Assembly (NCBI GenBank): GCA_963726825.1
Contig: CAVSDT010000001.1
Location: forward strand, 558,001 to 622,000
From: DATLGB01 sp963726825
Lineage (GTDB): Bacteria > Actinomycetota > Thermoleophilia > Solirubrobacterales > Solirubrobacteraceae
Length of the DNA: 64,000 bases
Direction: 5' to 3'
Positions 25,584 through 33,508 of this stretch are shown here, one piece after another. A model generated the notes under the pieces. That model worked only from the letters and a program-made list of their open reading frames with translations. It did not search any database and was not told the origin of the DNA. The stretch's first letter is position 1. Each line of letters begins with the position of its first letter. Made by a program: the position numbers and the translations under genes.

Positions 25584-26201
25584 GTGCCCGATCGAGCGGA
25601 CGCGGGGGTCGGTCGGCGTCGGCGGCGCACGCCGGAGGCCGCCCAGCGCGAGATCATCGACGCCGCAGAGGCCCTGCTGCGCGAGCGCCCGTTCCGTGAG
25701 CTGACCGTCGACGAGGTCATGCGCCGGACCGAGCTCTCGCGGCCGTCCTTCTACGTCTACTTCAAGGACCGCCACGAGCTCGTGCTGCGGGTCGTCGCTG
25801 ACCTCCAGGGTGAGCTCTACCAGGTCGCCAACCGCTGGTTCGAGGCCGACGGCGACTCGTCGCAGCGCCTGAGCGAGGCCATCACCGGCGTCGTCGAGGT
25901 CTACACCAAGCACGGGCCGATGGTCCGCGCGCTCGCGGACGCGGCGACGGACGACCCGGACGTCGAACAGGCCTACGGCACCCTCGTGCAGTCCTTCATC
26001 GACACGGCGGCGCAGAACATCGCCCGCGAGGTCGAGGCGGGGACGATCGCCCCGCTGGATCCGACGGAGACGGCGACCGCACTCGTGCTGATGACCGAGC
26101 GCTACCTCTACCACGCGTTCGGGTCGCCACGTCCCGTGAGCCCGCAGACGGCGTCCGAGACGCTGATCACCGTGATGTCGCGGGCGCTCTACCAGTCCTG
26201 A
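25584..26201 (+). CDS. TetR-family transcriptional regulator
   Basis: 205-residue repressor. The helix-turn-helix (about residues 22-68) reads REIIDAAEALLRE, then LTVDEVMRRTELSRPSFYVYFKDR, the TetR_N signature; the helical C-terminal domain would bind a ligand. GTG start at 25584. The neighbours are a small membrane protein gene, convergent and overlapping by 13 bp, and an α/β-hydrolase further on. The ligand is unknown. The tandem palindromes near 4.3 kb look like TetR-type sites but are too far away to assign. Confidence 0.93.
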   Translation: MPDRADAGVGRRRRRTPEAAQREIIDAAEALLRERPFRELTVDEVMRRTELSRPSFYVYFKDRHELVLRVVADLQGELYQVANRWFEADGDSSQRLSEAITGVVEVYTKHGPMVRALADAATDDPDVEQAYGTLVQSFIDTAAQNIAREVEAGTIAPLDPTETATALVLMTERYLYHAFGSPRPVSPQTASETLITVMSRALYQS

Positions 26202-26560
26202 GCGGCGAGCCAGGCGCCCGTGGCGATCGCGCCGCCGGCGAGGGCGGTGATCCCGATCACGCCGTTGCGCGGCAGGTGCTTGGCGGCGGCGAGCCCGGCG
26301 ACGAGGTCGGCCGCGTCGCCGGCGAGCGACCCGAGGACCCAAGGGCGGACGGCCTTGCCGCCGTCACCGAGGGCGACGAGCATGCCCGCGCCGAGCGCCA
26401 CGTCGCGGGCGCCGAAGCCGCGCACGATGGGCGAGAAGTCCGGCCGGTCGGCGTCGGGGCCGACCCAGCCCGCGACGACGCGGCCGGGAGCGACGAGCAT
26501 GGCGACCCCGAAGGCGGCGCGGCCGGCGGCGAGGACCTGGGCGACGGTGCGTTTGTCCAT
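26189..26560 (-). CDS. small membrane protein, DUF4267-like
   Basis: 123-residue protein with four hydrophobic stretches (about residues 7-30, 48-65, 70-90 and 98-118) and short loops, including a Gly-rich RGFGARDVALGAGM. The pattern resembles actinobacterial DUF4267-type membrane proteins of unknown function. ATG at 26560 is 23 bp from the divergent hydrolase start. Its stop overlaps the end of the convergent tetR gene by 13 bp. No function is proposed. Confidence 0.7.
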   Translation of the reverse strand: MDKRTVAQVLAAGRAAFGVAMLVAPGRVVAGWVGPDADRPDFSPIVRGFGARDVALGAGMLVALGDGGKAVRPWVLGSLAGDAADLVAGLAAAKHLPRNGVIGITALAGGAIATGAWLAAQDW

Positions 26561-26583
26561 CCCGGAAGCGTACGCTCCCGCCC

Positions 26584-27402
26584 GTGCCGACCGCCGCCAC
26601 GAACGGGCTCACGTTCCATCACGAGTCCGAGGGGGACGGACCGCCGCTGCTGTGCATCATGGGCCTCGCGTCCGACAGCCAGGGCTTCGCGCCACAGCGC
26701 GCCGCACTCGCCGAACGCCATCGGGTGGTCCTGTTCGACAACCGCGACGCGGGACGCTCCGCGCGGGCCGACGTCGACTACACGGTGCAGGACATGGCGA
26801 CGGACACGCTCGGCGTGGCCGACGCGCTGGAGCTCGACCGCTTCCACCTGCTGGGGATCTCGCTCGGCTCGGCCGTCGCCCAGCACGTCGCGCTCGCGGC
26901 GCCCGAGCGCGTCCGCACCCTCACCCTCGCGGCGACGTGGGCGCGCTTCGCCCCCGCCTGGGCCCGGCTGCGCGCGCGGACATGGGAGCGCGAGGCCGTG
27001 CGCGGCTCGCGCGAGGAGCTCCTGGAGGAGTTCCTCCTGCTCACGGCGACGGAGCCGGCCTTCGAGGACGAGGACGGCATCGCCGAGATGCTCAAGCTCG
27101 CGCTCGAGAACCCCTACCCGCAGGAGCTCGACGCGCTGATCCGCCAGATGCGCGCCATGGAGCACCACGACGTGCTCGACCGGCTGCCCGAGCTGCGCAT
27201 CCCGACCCACGTGATCGCCGGCGAGCGCGACGTGCTGATCCCGCCGTGGAAGGGCCAGGAGGTCGCCGACGCCATCCCGGGAGCGACCTTCACGCTCCTG
27301 CGCGGCGCCGGGCACGCGATGAACGCCGAGCGCGCGGAGGAGTTCAACGCCGCCGTGCTCGGGTTCCTCGACGCCAACTCCTCCCCGAACGGGTGTTCGT
27401 AA
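26584..27402 (+). CDS. α/β-hydrolase
   Basis: 272-residue α/β-hydrolase of the haloperoxidase/esterase-like group. The nucleophile elbow is GISLGS, the FDNRDAGRS segment matches this family, the acid is Asp in GERDVLIPP, and the base is His in GAGHAMNAE. Start is GTG at 26584. Followed 25 bp later by the DUF3072 gene, perhaps on the same transcript. Substrate unknown. Confidence 0.9.
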   Translation: MPTAATNGLTFHHESEGDGPPLLCIMGLASDSQGFAPQRAALAERHRVVLFDNRDAGRSARADVDYTVQDMATDTLGVADALELDRFHLLGISLGSAVAQHVALAAPERVRTLTLAATWARFAPAWARLRARTWEREAVRGSREELLEEFLLLTATEPAFEDEDGIAEMLKLALENPYPQELDALIRQMRAMEHHDVLDRLPELRIPTHVIAGERDVLIPPWKGQEVADAIPGATFTLLRGAGHAMNAERAEEFNAAVLGFLDANSSPNGCS

Positions 27403-27427
27403 GCGCGGCGACGGGGAGAGGGGACGC

Positions 27428-27625
27428 ATGAGCGATCCCATGACGAACACCGAGAAGGACCCGGACCAGTGGGTCACGGGCGAAGAGGCGATGACCGGCG
27501 CGCAGGCGTCCTACCTGCAGACGCTGTCGCAGGAGGCCGACGTCGAGTTCGACCCCGAGCTCAGCAAGGCCGATGCGTCCAAGCGCATCGACGAGCTGCA
27601 GGAGAAGACGGGCCGGGGCGCCTGA
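27428..27625 (+). CDS. DUF3072 small protein
   Basis: 65-residue acidic soluble protein with the DUF3072 pattern: EAMTGAQASYLQTLSQEA, then LSKADASKRIDELQ and a short basic tail. Function unknown; members often accompany stress genes. It starts with ATG after a purine-rich GGGGAGAGGGGA region that supplies the ribosome-binding site. It ends three bases before the convergent purH stop. Confidence 0.85.
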   Translation: MSDPMTNTEKDPDQWVTGEEAMTGAQASYLQTLSQEADVEFDPELSKADASKRIDELQEKTGRGA

Positions 27626-27628
27626 GCC

Positions 27629-29209
27629 CTAGTGCTTGAAGTGCCGGCGGTGCGTGAAGACCATCGACAGGCCGGCGGCGTCCGCGGCCTCGACGACCGC
27701 CGGGTCGTTCTTGGACCCGCCCGGCTGGATGATGCAGCGCACCCCGGCATCGATGCCCAGCTGCGGACCGTCGGGGAAGGGGAAGAACGCGTCCGACGCG
27801 AGCGCCGAGCCCTGGATGTCGGCGCCGGTCGCATGCGCCTTCTCGACCGCGATGCGGACGGAGTCCACGCGGCTCATCTGGCCGGCGCCGATGCCGACGG
27901 CCGCGAGGTCGGCCGCGATCACGATCGCGTTGGAGCGCACGTGCTTGCAGACCTTCCAGGCGAACAGCATCTGGCCCCACTCGGCCTCTGACGGCTTGCG
28001 CTCCGTGACGACCTCCATCGTCGAGCGGTCCTCGAGGTCGATGTCGCGGTCCTGCACGAGCAGGCCGCCGGTCACCCGCTTGTAGTCGCGCTCGCCGATG
28101 TTCGGGCGCCGCCGCTCGTGGTCCTCCAGCAGGCGGATGTTGGGCTTGGCGGCGAGGACCTCGAGCGCCTCGGGCTCGAAGCGGGGTGCGAAGACGACCT
28201 CCGCGAACTGCTCGATGATCGCCGACGCGGTGTCGACGTCGACCGGCCGGTTGAAGCACAGGACACCGCCGAACGCCGACATCGGGTCGCAGGCGAAGGC
28301 CTTGCGGTAGGCCTCCTCCGCCGTGGCGCCGACGGCGCACCCGCACGGGTTGCCGTGCTTGATGATCGCGCAGGCCGGGACGTCGAACTCCTCCACCAGC
28401 GCGCGCGACCCGTTGAGGTCGAGCACGTTGTTGAACGACAGGTCCTTGCCGCCGAGCTGCTTGACCTGCGAGAGCAGGTGCATGCGCGAGCCGGTCTGGG
28501 CGTAGTAGGCGCCGCGCTGATGCGGGTTCTCGCCGTAGGAGAGATCGAGCACCTTCTCGTAGGCGCCCATCATGAGGCTCGGGAAGTCGTCCGCCTTGCC
28601 GGAGAACCAGCTCGCGATGGCGGTGTCGTAGCGCGCCGTGTAGGCGAACGCCTCGGCGGCGAGGCTCTCGCGCGTCTGCGGCGACAGGCGGCCGTGGCTG
28701 GCCTTGAGCTCCTCGATGATCGCGTCGTAGCTCTCGGGCGAGGTGACGACGGCGGCGAAGGCGGCGTTCTTGGCCGCCGCGCGGATCATCGTCGGGCCGC
28801 CGATGTCGATGTTCTCGATGATCTCGCCGTCCTCGACGCCACGGCGGGCCGCGGTCTGCTCGAACGGGTAGAGGTTGACGCAGACGAGGTCGACGAACTC
28901 GATCGCGTGCTCCTGCGCGGCGGCCATGTGGCCGGGGTCGTCGCGGCGCGCGAGCAGCCCGGCGTAGAGCTTCGGATGCAGCGTCTTGACCCGGCCGTCC
29001 ATGATCTCGGGGAACCCGGTGAGGTCCTCGATCGAACGCACCGCGAGCCCGCCCTCGCGCAGCGCGGACGCCGTGCCCCCGGTCGAGATGAGCTCCACGT
29101 CGAGCTCGGCCAGACCGCGTGCGAAGTCCACGATCCCCGTCTTGTCCGACACGGACAGCAGCGCCCGCTGGATCCGCACCTCACCTGGTTGGGTCACGTG
29201 GCTGGACAC
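27629..29209 (-). CDS. purH: bifunctional AICAR transformylase/IMP cyclohydrolase
   Basis: 526-residue bifunctional enzyme for the last two steps of IMP synthesis. The N-terminal IMP cyclohydrolase (about 1-200) has RALLSVSDKTG, ELISTGGTA and GRVKTLHPK. The C-terminal transformylase has NPHQRGAYY, the catalytic KHGNPCG and SDAFFPFPDG. The GTG at 29209 is the longest in-frame start; GTG codons at 29197 and 29179 are alternatives, the last matching the usual family N-terminus. It follows purN by 27 bp and is the distal gene of the purF-side group. Confidence 0.96.
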   Translation of the reverse strand: MSSHVTQPGEVRIQRALLSVSDKTGIVDFARGLAELDVELISTGGTASALREGGLAVRSIEDLTGFPEIMDGRVKTLHPKLYAGLLARRDDPGHMAAAQEHAIEFVDLVCVNLYPFEQTAARRGVEDGEIIENIDIGGPTMIRAAAKNAAFAAVVTSPESYDAIIEELKASHGRLSPQTRESLAAEAFAYTARYDTAIASWFSGKADDFPSLMMGAYEKVLDLSYGENPHQRGAYYAQTGSRMHLLSQVKQLGGKDLSFNNVLDLNGSRALVEEFDVPACAIIKHGNPCGCAVGATAEEAYRKAFACDPMSAFGGVLCFNRPVDVDTASAIIEQFAEVVFAPRFEPEALEVLAAKPNIRLLEDHERRRPNIGERDYKRVTGGLLVQDRDIDLEDRSTMEVVTERKPSEAEWGQMLFAWKVCKHVRSNAIVIAADLAAVGIGAGQMSRVDSVRIAVEKAHATGADIQGSALASDAFFPFPDGPQLGIDAGVRCIIQPGGSKNDPAVVEAADAAGLSMVFTHRRHFKH

Positions 29210-29236
29210 TACCGAGGCCGGCGGGCGGGCACGGGC

Positions 29237-29842
29237 TCAGCCGACGACGACCCGGCGCGGGTGGTCCGGGTCGGCGGCGACCCGGCCCGCGGCGACCGCG
29301 CGGATCGCGTCGCACAGCAGCTCGTGCTCGAGCGGGCGCAGCGCGTCGCGGACGTCGTCCGGCGTGCGCGCCTCCGGCAGCTCCGCCGCGCGCTGGGCGA
29401 TGATCTTGCCCGAGTCGACGCCCTCGTCGACGTAGTGGACCGTGACGCCGAAGACCTTCACGCCGTAGGCGAGGGCCTGCTCGATCGCGAGGAGGCCGGG
29501 GAAGGCGGGCAGCAGCGCCGGGTGGACGTTGATGACGCCGCGCGGGAAGGCCGCGAGGAAGCCCGGGGTGACGAGCTGCATGTAGCCCGCCAGGACCACG
29601 AGCTCGGCGCCCCGCTCGGTCAGCCAGGCGGCCATGGCGGCGTCGCGGGACTCGCGGTCGGCGTGCGCGCGGCGCTCGAAGACCCCGGTGCCGACACCGG
29701 CCTCGCGGGCGCGCCGCAGCGCGATGGCCGTGCGCTTGTCGGAGCCGACGCCGACGACCTCGATCCCGTCGCGCCCGTGGACGCCGTCCAGGATCGCCTG
29801 CAGGTTGGTCCCCGTGCCGGAGGCGAGCACGCCGATCCTCAC
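29237..29842 (-). CDS. purN: phosphoribosylglycinamide formyltransferase
   Basis: 201-residue 10-formyl-THF-dependent GAR transformylase, step 3 of purine synthesis. It has RIGVLASGTGTNLQAIL at the N-terminus, catalytic Asn/His in GVINVHPALLPAFPG, and the catalytic Asp in HYVDEGVDSG. GTG at 29842 overlaps the stop of the RecQ-like gene by 4 bp (GTGA), so purN translation is coupled to recQ, an unexpected partner. Confidence 0.96.
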   Translation of the reverse strand: MRIGVLASGTGTNLQAILDGVHGRDGIEVVGVGSDKRTAIALRRAREAGVGTGVFERRAHADRESRDAAMAAWLTERGAELVVLAGYMQLVTPGFLAAFPRGVINVHPALLPAFPGLLAIEQALAYGVKVFGVTVHYVDEGVDSGKIIAQRAAELPEARTPDDVRDALRPLEHELLCDAIRAVAAGRVAADPDHPRRVVVG

Positions 29843-31821
29843 GTGCGCACCAGCTTCGGGAAGCGGCCGAAGGTCTGCCGCAGCGCTCCGGCCTCGAGCA
29901 GCGCGTCGACGCGCGCGAGCACCGCCGCCGCCTTCAGGTGCCCGTAGGTGCCGTAGACCGGCAGGCCGTCGTAGCCGCGCCGGCGCAGCTCCGCGGAGCG
30001 CCCGCCGCGCAGGACCTCCACGCAGCGGTTGCGGCCCAGCGGGGGCTCGGCCGTCTCGGCGAGCGCCAGGATGGCGGCGTCCAGCGCCCGCTCGGCACCG
30101 GCGGCGGTCAGCGGGACGGTCGCGAGCTGGCGCGGGCCGCCGGACCCGCGGGCCGGGCCGTCCGCGGGCGGCGCGGGGAGCGCGGCGGGGTCGCAGACGT
30201 CGCAGCAGGGGACCGCCGCCGCGGGCCCCTGGGCGGCAGCCGCCGCCCGGCCGACGACCGCGCCCCGGCGTGCGGCCAGTCCGGCGTCGTCCCCGAAGTG
30301 GCGCAGGATCCCCTCCCGGCGGCAGGTCCGGCCCTCGGCCCAGTCCCAGACCGCCCGGTACTGGCGCCAGCGGCCCCGCGTGGCCTCCTCGGCGGCGGCG
30401 CGGCAAGCCGCCCTGGCCGCCGCGTCGTAGGGCCCGACGAGGCGGCCGGCGACACGATCCGGCGCCGACGGGGCCGGATCGACCACGCCGGCGCGGGCGA
30501 GCATGCCGACGATCACCCCGACGGTGTCCGGGTCCGGCCCGCGGGGGCCGGCCGCGGCCCGGGCGAGCACCCCGAGGTCGGCCTCATAGCGGGCGTCGAG
30601 ATCGGGTTGGAGCCGCCCAGGGCGGTCCGAAGCCGATCTCGCGGACCCGGGGGCCCACGCCGGGGCCGCGGCCGCCAGGGCCTCCGCCACCGCGCGCACC
30701 TGTGGCTCCTCGACCGCGGCGCGCTCGATGAAGAAGACGTGCAGCCCCTTGTCCTTCGCACACCCGAACAGCAGCGCCCGCGCGGGCAGCCCGTCGCGAC
30801 CGGCGCGACCGGCCTCCTGGTAGTAGGCCTCGAGCGACACGGGCACCGCCTCGTGGCAGACCGTCCGCACGTCGGCCTTGTCGACGCCCATGCCGAACGC
30901 GTTCGTGGCCACGACGACCGGGGCGTCACCGCGCATGAAGCGGCGCTGCACGTCGGCGCGGCGCTCCCGCGGCAGGCCGGCGTGGTACGCGAGCGCCGAG
31001 ACGTCGAGCGCCCGGCCGAGGCGGCCTGCGAGCCGCTCGCAGTCGGCCCGGGTGCCGGCGTAGACGATCGCCGGCAGCGCCCCCGGCTCAGCCAGCGCGG
31101 CCTCGATCCCCCGGTGCACCGCGGGCTTGGTCGCCGACGGGACGACGGCGAAGGAGAGGTTCGGCCGGTCGAAGCCCGTCGCCACGCGCACGGGGTCGCG
31201 CAGGCCGAGCCTGGCGACGACGTCGGCGGCCACCTGCGGCGTGGCGGTCGCGGTGGAGGCGACGATCGACTCCGCGCCGAGCCGGCGGGCCGCCTCGGCG
31301 AGCTTGAAGTAGTCCGGCCGGAAGTCGTGCCCCCACTGGGACACGCAGTGCGCCTCGTCGACCACGAAGCGCCCGACCCGCGCGCCCTGCAGCGCCGCGA
31401 CGAAGCCCGGGGACGCGAAGCGCTCCGGGGCGACGTAGAGCAGCCGCAGGTCCCCCCGCACGGCGGCCGCGATCGCCTGCCGGTTCACGCGCGAGTCCTG
31501 CTGCCCGTTGACCAGAGCCACGCGGCCGGGCGCGACCCGCGCGAGCCCCTCCACCTGGTCCTGCATGAGCGAGACGAGCGGCGAGACCACGACCGTCAGG
31601 TCCGACCGCATCAGCGCCGGCAGCTGGTAGCAGAGCGACTTGCCCGCGCCGGTCGGCATGACCACCAGCACGTCGCGCCCGGCGAGCGTGGCCTGCACCG
31701 CCTCCTGCTGGCCGGGCCGGAAGGCCGCGAAGCCGAACAGCTCGTGGAGCGCGCCGGCGGGGTCCGTCGCGCGCGCGACCGGCACCTGGGGCGCGGCCTC
31801 GAGGCCCGGCAGGCTGAGCAT
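29839..31821 (-). CDS. recQ: RecQ-family ATP-dependent DNA helicase
   Basis: 660-residue 3'-5' DNA helicase. Motif 0 FRPGQQEAV, Walker A MPTGAGKS, DEAH-type motif II as VDEAHCVSQWGHDFRP, motif III ASTATAT, motif V ATNAFGMGVDK and motif VI QEAGRAGRDG are all present. Zinc-binding cysteines follow (TCRREGIL and CCDVC), then a winged-helix-like C-terminal region (RCVEVLRGGRS and KLVRT). No HRDC domain is obvious. ATG at 31821 preferred; an in-frame GTG lies at 31833. It sits between purF and purN, overlapping purN. Confidence 0.93.
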   Translation of the reverse strand: MLSLPGLEAAPQVPVARATDPAGALHELFGFAAFRPGQQEAVQATLAGRDVLVVMPTGAGKSLCYQLPALMRSDLTVVVSPLVSLMQDQVEGLARVAPGRVALVNGQQDSRVNRQAIAAAVRGDLRLLYVAPERFASPGFVAALQGARVGRFVVDEAHCVSQWGHDFRPDYFKLAEAARRLGAESIVASTATATPQVAADVVARLGLRDPVRVATGFDRPNLSFAVVPSATKPAVHRGIEAALAEPGALPAIVYAGTRADCERLAGRLGRALDVSALAYHAGLPRERRADVQRRFMRGDAPVVVATNAFGMGVDKADVRTVCHEAVPVSLEAYYQEAGRAGRDGLPARALLFGCAKDKGLHVFFIERAAVEEPQVRAVAEALAAAAPAWAPGSARSASDRPGRLQPDLDARYEADLGVLARAAAGPRGPDPDTVGVIVGMLARAGVVDPAPSAPDRVAGRLVGPYDAAARAACRAAAEEATRGRWRQYRAVWDWAEGRTCRREGILRHFGDDAGLAARRGAVVGRAAAAAQGPAAAVPCCDVCDPAALPAPPADGPARGSGGPRQLATVPLTAAGAERALDAAILALAETAEPPLGRNRCVEVLRGGRSAELRRRGYDGLPVYGTYGHLKAAAVLARVDALLEAGALRQTFGRFPKLVRT

Positions 31822-31876
31822 GGGGGCGTGCACGGGCGGGCGACCTTACTCCGGCGTCCGGCGTGAACCGTGCGCC

Positions 31877-31892
31877 TGACGCGAAGGCGTCA
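31877..31892 (-). terminator. hairpin at the end of purF, possible weak terminator
   Basis: TGACGC-CTTC-GCGTCA on the minus strand is a perfect 6-bp stem with a 4-base loop that includes the purF stop codon. No T-tract follows, as is usual for high-GC actinobacterial hairpins. It could protect the purF 3' end or partially separate purF from the downstream recQ-purN-purH genes. Structural evidence only. Confidence 0.3.
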
Positions 31893-33380
31893 CACCTTGG
31901 CCAGGGGAAGGCCGCGCGTCTCGAACGCGTCCTTCTTCTGCGCCTCGGCCTCGGTCTCCGGCAGGGGGTAGTTCCCGGAGAAGCACGCGTCGCAGTGCGA
32001 CTCGGGGCCGCCCGCGTCGACCGCCTCGTACACGCCCTCGAGCGACAGGTAGGCCAGGGAGTCGCAGCCGATCTCGGCGCGGATCTCCTCCACCGTGCGG
32101 TTGTGGGCGACCATCTCCTCGCGCGCCGACATGTCCACGCCGTAGTGGCAGGGGTTGCGGATCGGGGGCGCGGAGATGCGCAGGTGGACCTCGGCGGCCC
32201 CGGCGTCGCGCAGCATCTTGACGATCTGGCGCGTCGTGTTGCCGCGCACGATCGAGTCGTCCACGACGACGAGGCGCAGGCCCGCGACGACGTCGGGCAG
32301 CGGGTTGAACTTCAGCCGCAGGCCGTGCTTGCGCAGCTCCTGGCCGGGCTGGATGAACGTGCGGGCGACGTAGCGGTTCTTGACGAAGCCGTCGTCGGTC
32401 GGCAGGCCGGCGGCGCGCGCGTAGCCGCGGGCGGCGGCGTTGCCGGAGTCGGGGACCGGGATGACGACGTCGGCCTCCACGGGCGCCTCGCGGGCGAGGA
32501 TCTCGCCCATCCGGCGGCGCGAGGCCTGCACGACCTTGCCTTCCAGCCGCGAGTCGGGCCGGGCGAAGTAGATGTGCTCGAAGACGCAGAACGCCTTGCG
32601 GTCGGAGTCGACGACCTGGCGGGTCTGCAGCCCCGCCTCGCACAGCGTCACGAGCTCGCCGGGCGCGACCTCGCGCATGTACTCGGCGCCGATGATGTCG
32701 AACGCGCACGACTCCGACGCGACGCAGAAGCGGTCCCCGAGCTTGCCGAGCGCGAGCGGGCGCAGGCCGGCGGGGTCGCGGAACGCGCACACGCGGTCCT
32801 TCGTCATCACGACCGTCGAGTAGGCCCCGCGCAGCTGCGGCAGCACGTCGGCGATCGCGTCCTCGATCGTCTCGGCCGGGTGCGTGGACAGCAGCGCGGC
32901 GATGATCTCGGAGTCCGACGTGGAGCGGAAGCCGACGCCCTCCTCGCGCAGCCGGGAGTGGAGCGAGACGGCGTTGACGAGGTTGCCGTTGTGGCCGAGC
33001 GCGACCTCGCGGCGGTCCGAGCGCCAGACGGGCTGGGAGTTCTCCCACGAGTTGGCGCCGGTCGTCGAGTAGCGGACGTGGCCGACCGCCATGTCCCCGG
33101 CGAGCGCGCGCAGCTTCTGCTCGTCGAAGACCTGGGAGACGAGGCCCTGGTCGCGCACCGTGATGATGCGCCCGTCCTTGGCGGCGGCGATGCCGGCCGA
33201 CTCCTGGCCGCGGTGCTGCAGCGCGTAGAGCGAGAAGTACGCCAGCCGGGCCACGTCGTGACCGGGCGCGTAGACGCCGAAGACGCCGCACTCATCGCGC
33301 GGACCGTCGCGGAGATCCAGGGATTCGAGGGGGAAGTCGGTCACTACAACCGGGCCTGGAACCGGCGTGGCAGGGGCCAC
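31890..33380 (-). CDS. purF: amidophosphoribosyltransferase
   Basis: 496-residue first committed enzyme of purine synthesis (PRPP plus glutamine to phosphoribosylamine). The Ntn glutaminase nucleophile is Cys31 in DECGVFG, exposed after propeptide removal. The PRPP loop is VVVDDSIVRGNTT. Cysteines in ESCAFD, NPCHYG and HCDAC match the four ligands of the Bacillus-type [4Fe-4S] enzyme, so this is the oxygen-sensitive, propeptide-bearing class. GTG at 33380 gives a 30-residue leader; GTG codons near 33350-33344 would give about 20. It is divergent from the secreted-protein gene across 128 bp. Confidence 0.96.
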   Translation of the reverse strand: MAPATPVPGPVVVTDFPLESLDLRDGPRDECGVFGVYAPGHDVARLAYFSLYALQHRGQESAGIAAAKDGRIITVRDQGLVSQVFDEQKLRALAGDMAVGHVRYSTTGANSWENSQPVWRSDRREVALGHNGNLVNAVSLHSRLREEGVGFRSTSDSEIIAALLSTHPAETIEDAIADVLPQLRGAYSTVVMTKDRVCAFRDPAGLRPLALGKLGDRFCVASESCAFDIIGAEYMREVAPGELVTLCEAGLQTRQVVDSDRKAFCVFEHIYFARPDSRLEGKVVQASRRRMGEILAREAPVEADVVIPVPDSGNAAARGYARAAGLPTDDGFVKNRYVARTFIQPGQELRKHGLRLKFNPLPDVVAGLRLVVVDDSIVRGNTTRQIVKMLRDAGAAEVHLRISAPPIRNPCHYGVDMSAREEMVAHNRTVEEIRAEIGCDSLAYLSLEGVYEAVDAGGPESHCDACFSGNYPLPETEAEAQKKDAFETRGLPLAKV

Positions 33381-33508
33381 ATCGGGTTCGCCGCGAGGCT
33401 AGCAGCGGTCCCGGATCGTGCCCGGGGACCGGCCGCACCTTGCGACGATCCGCCGAGCCAAAGATCAGGGGGTGCCCCCGATGGCGAGCACCGGCGAGGG
33501 GGTGCAGG

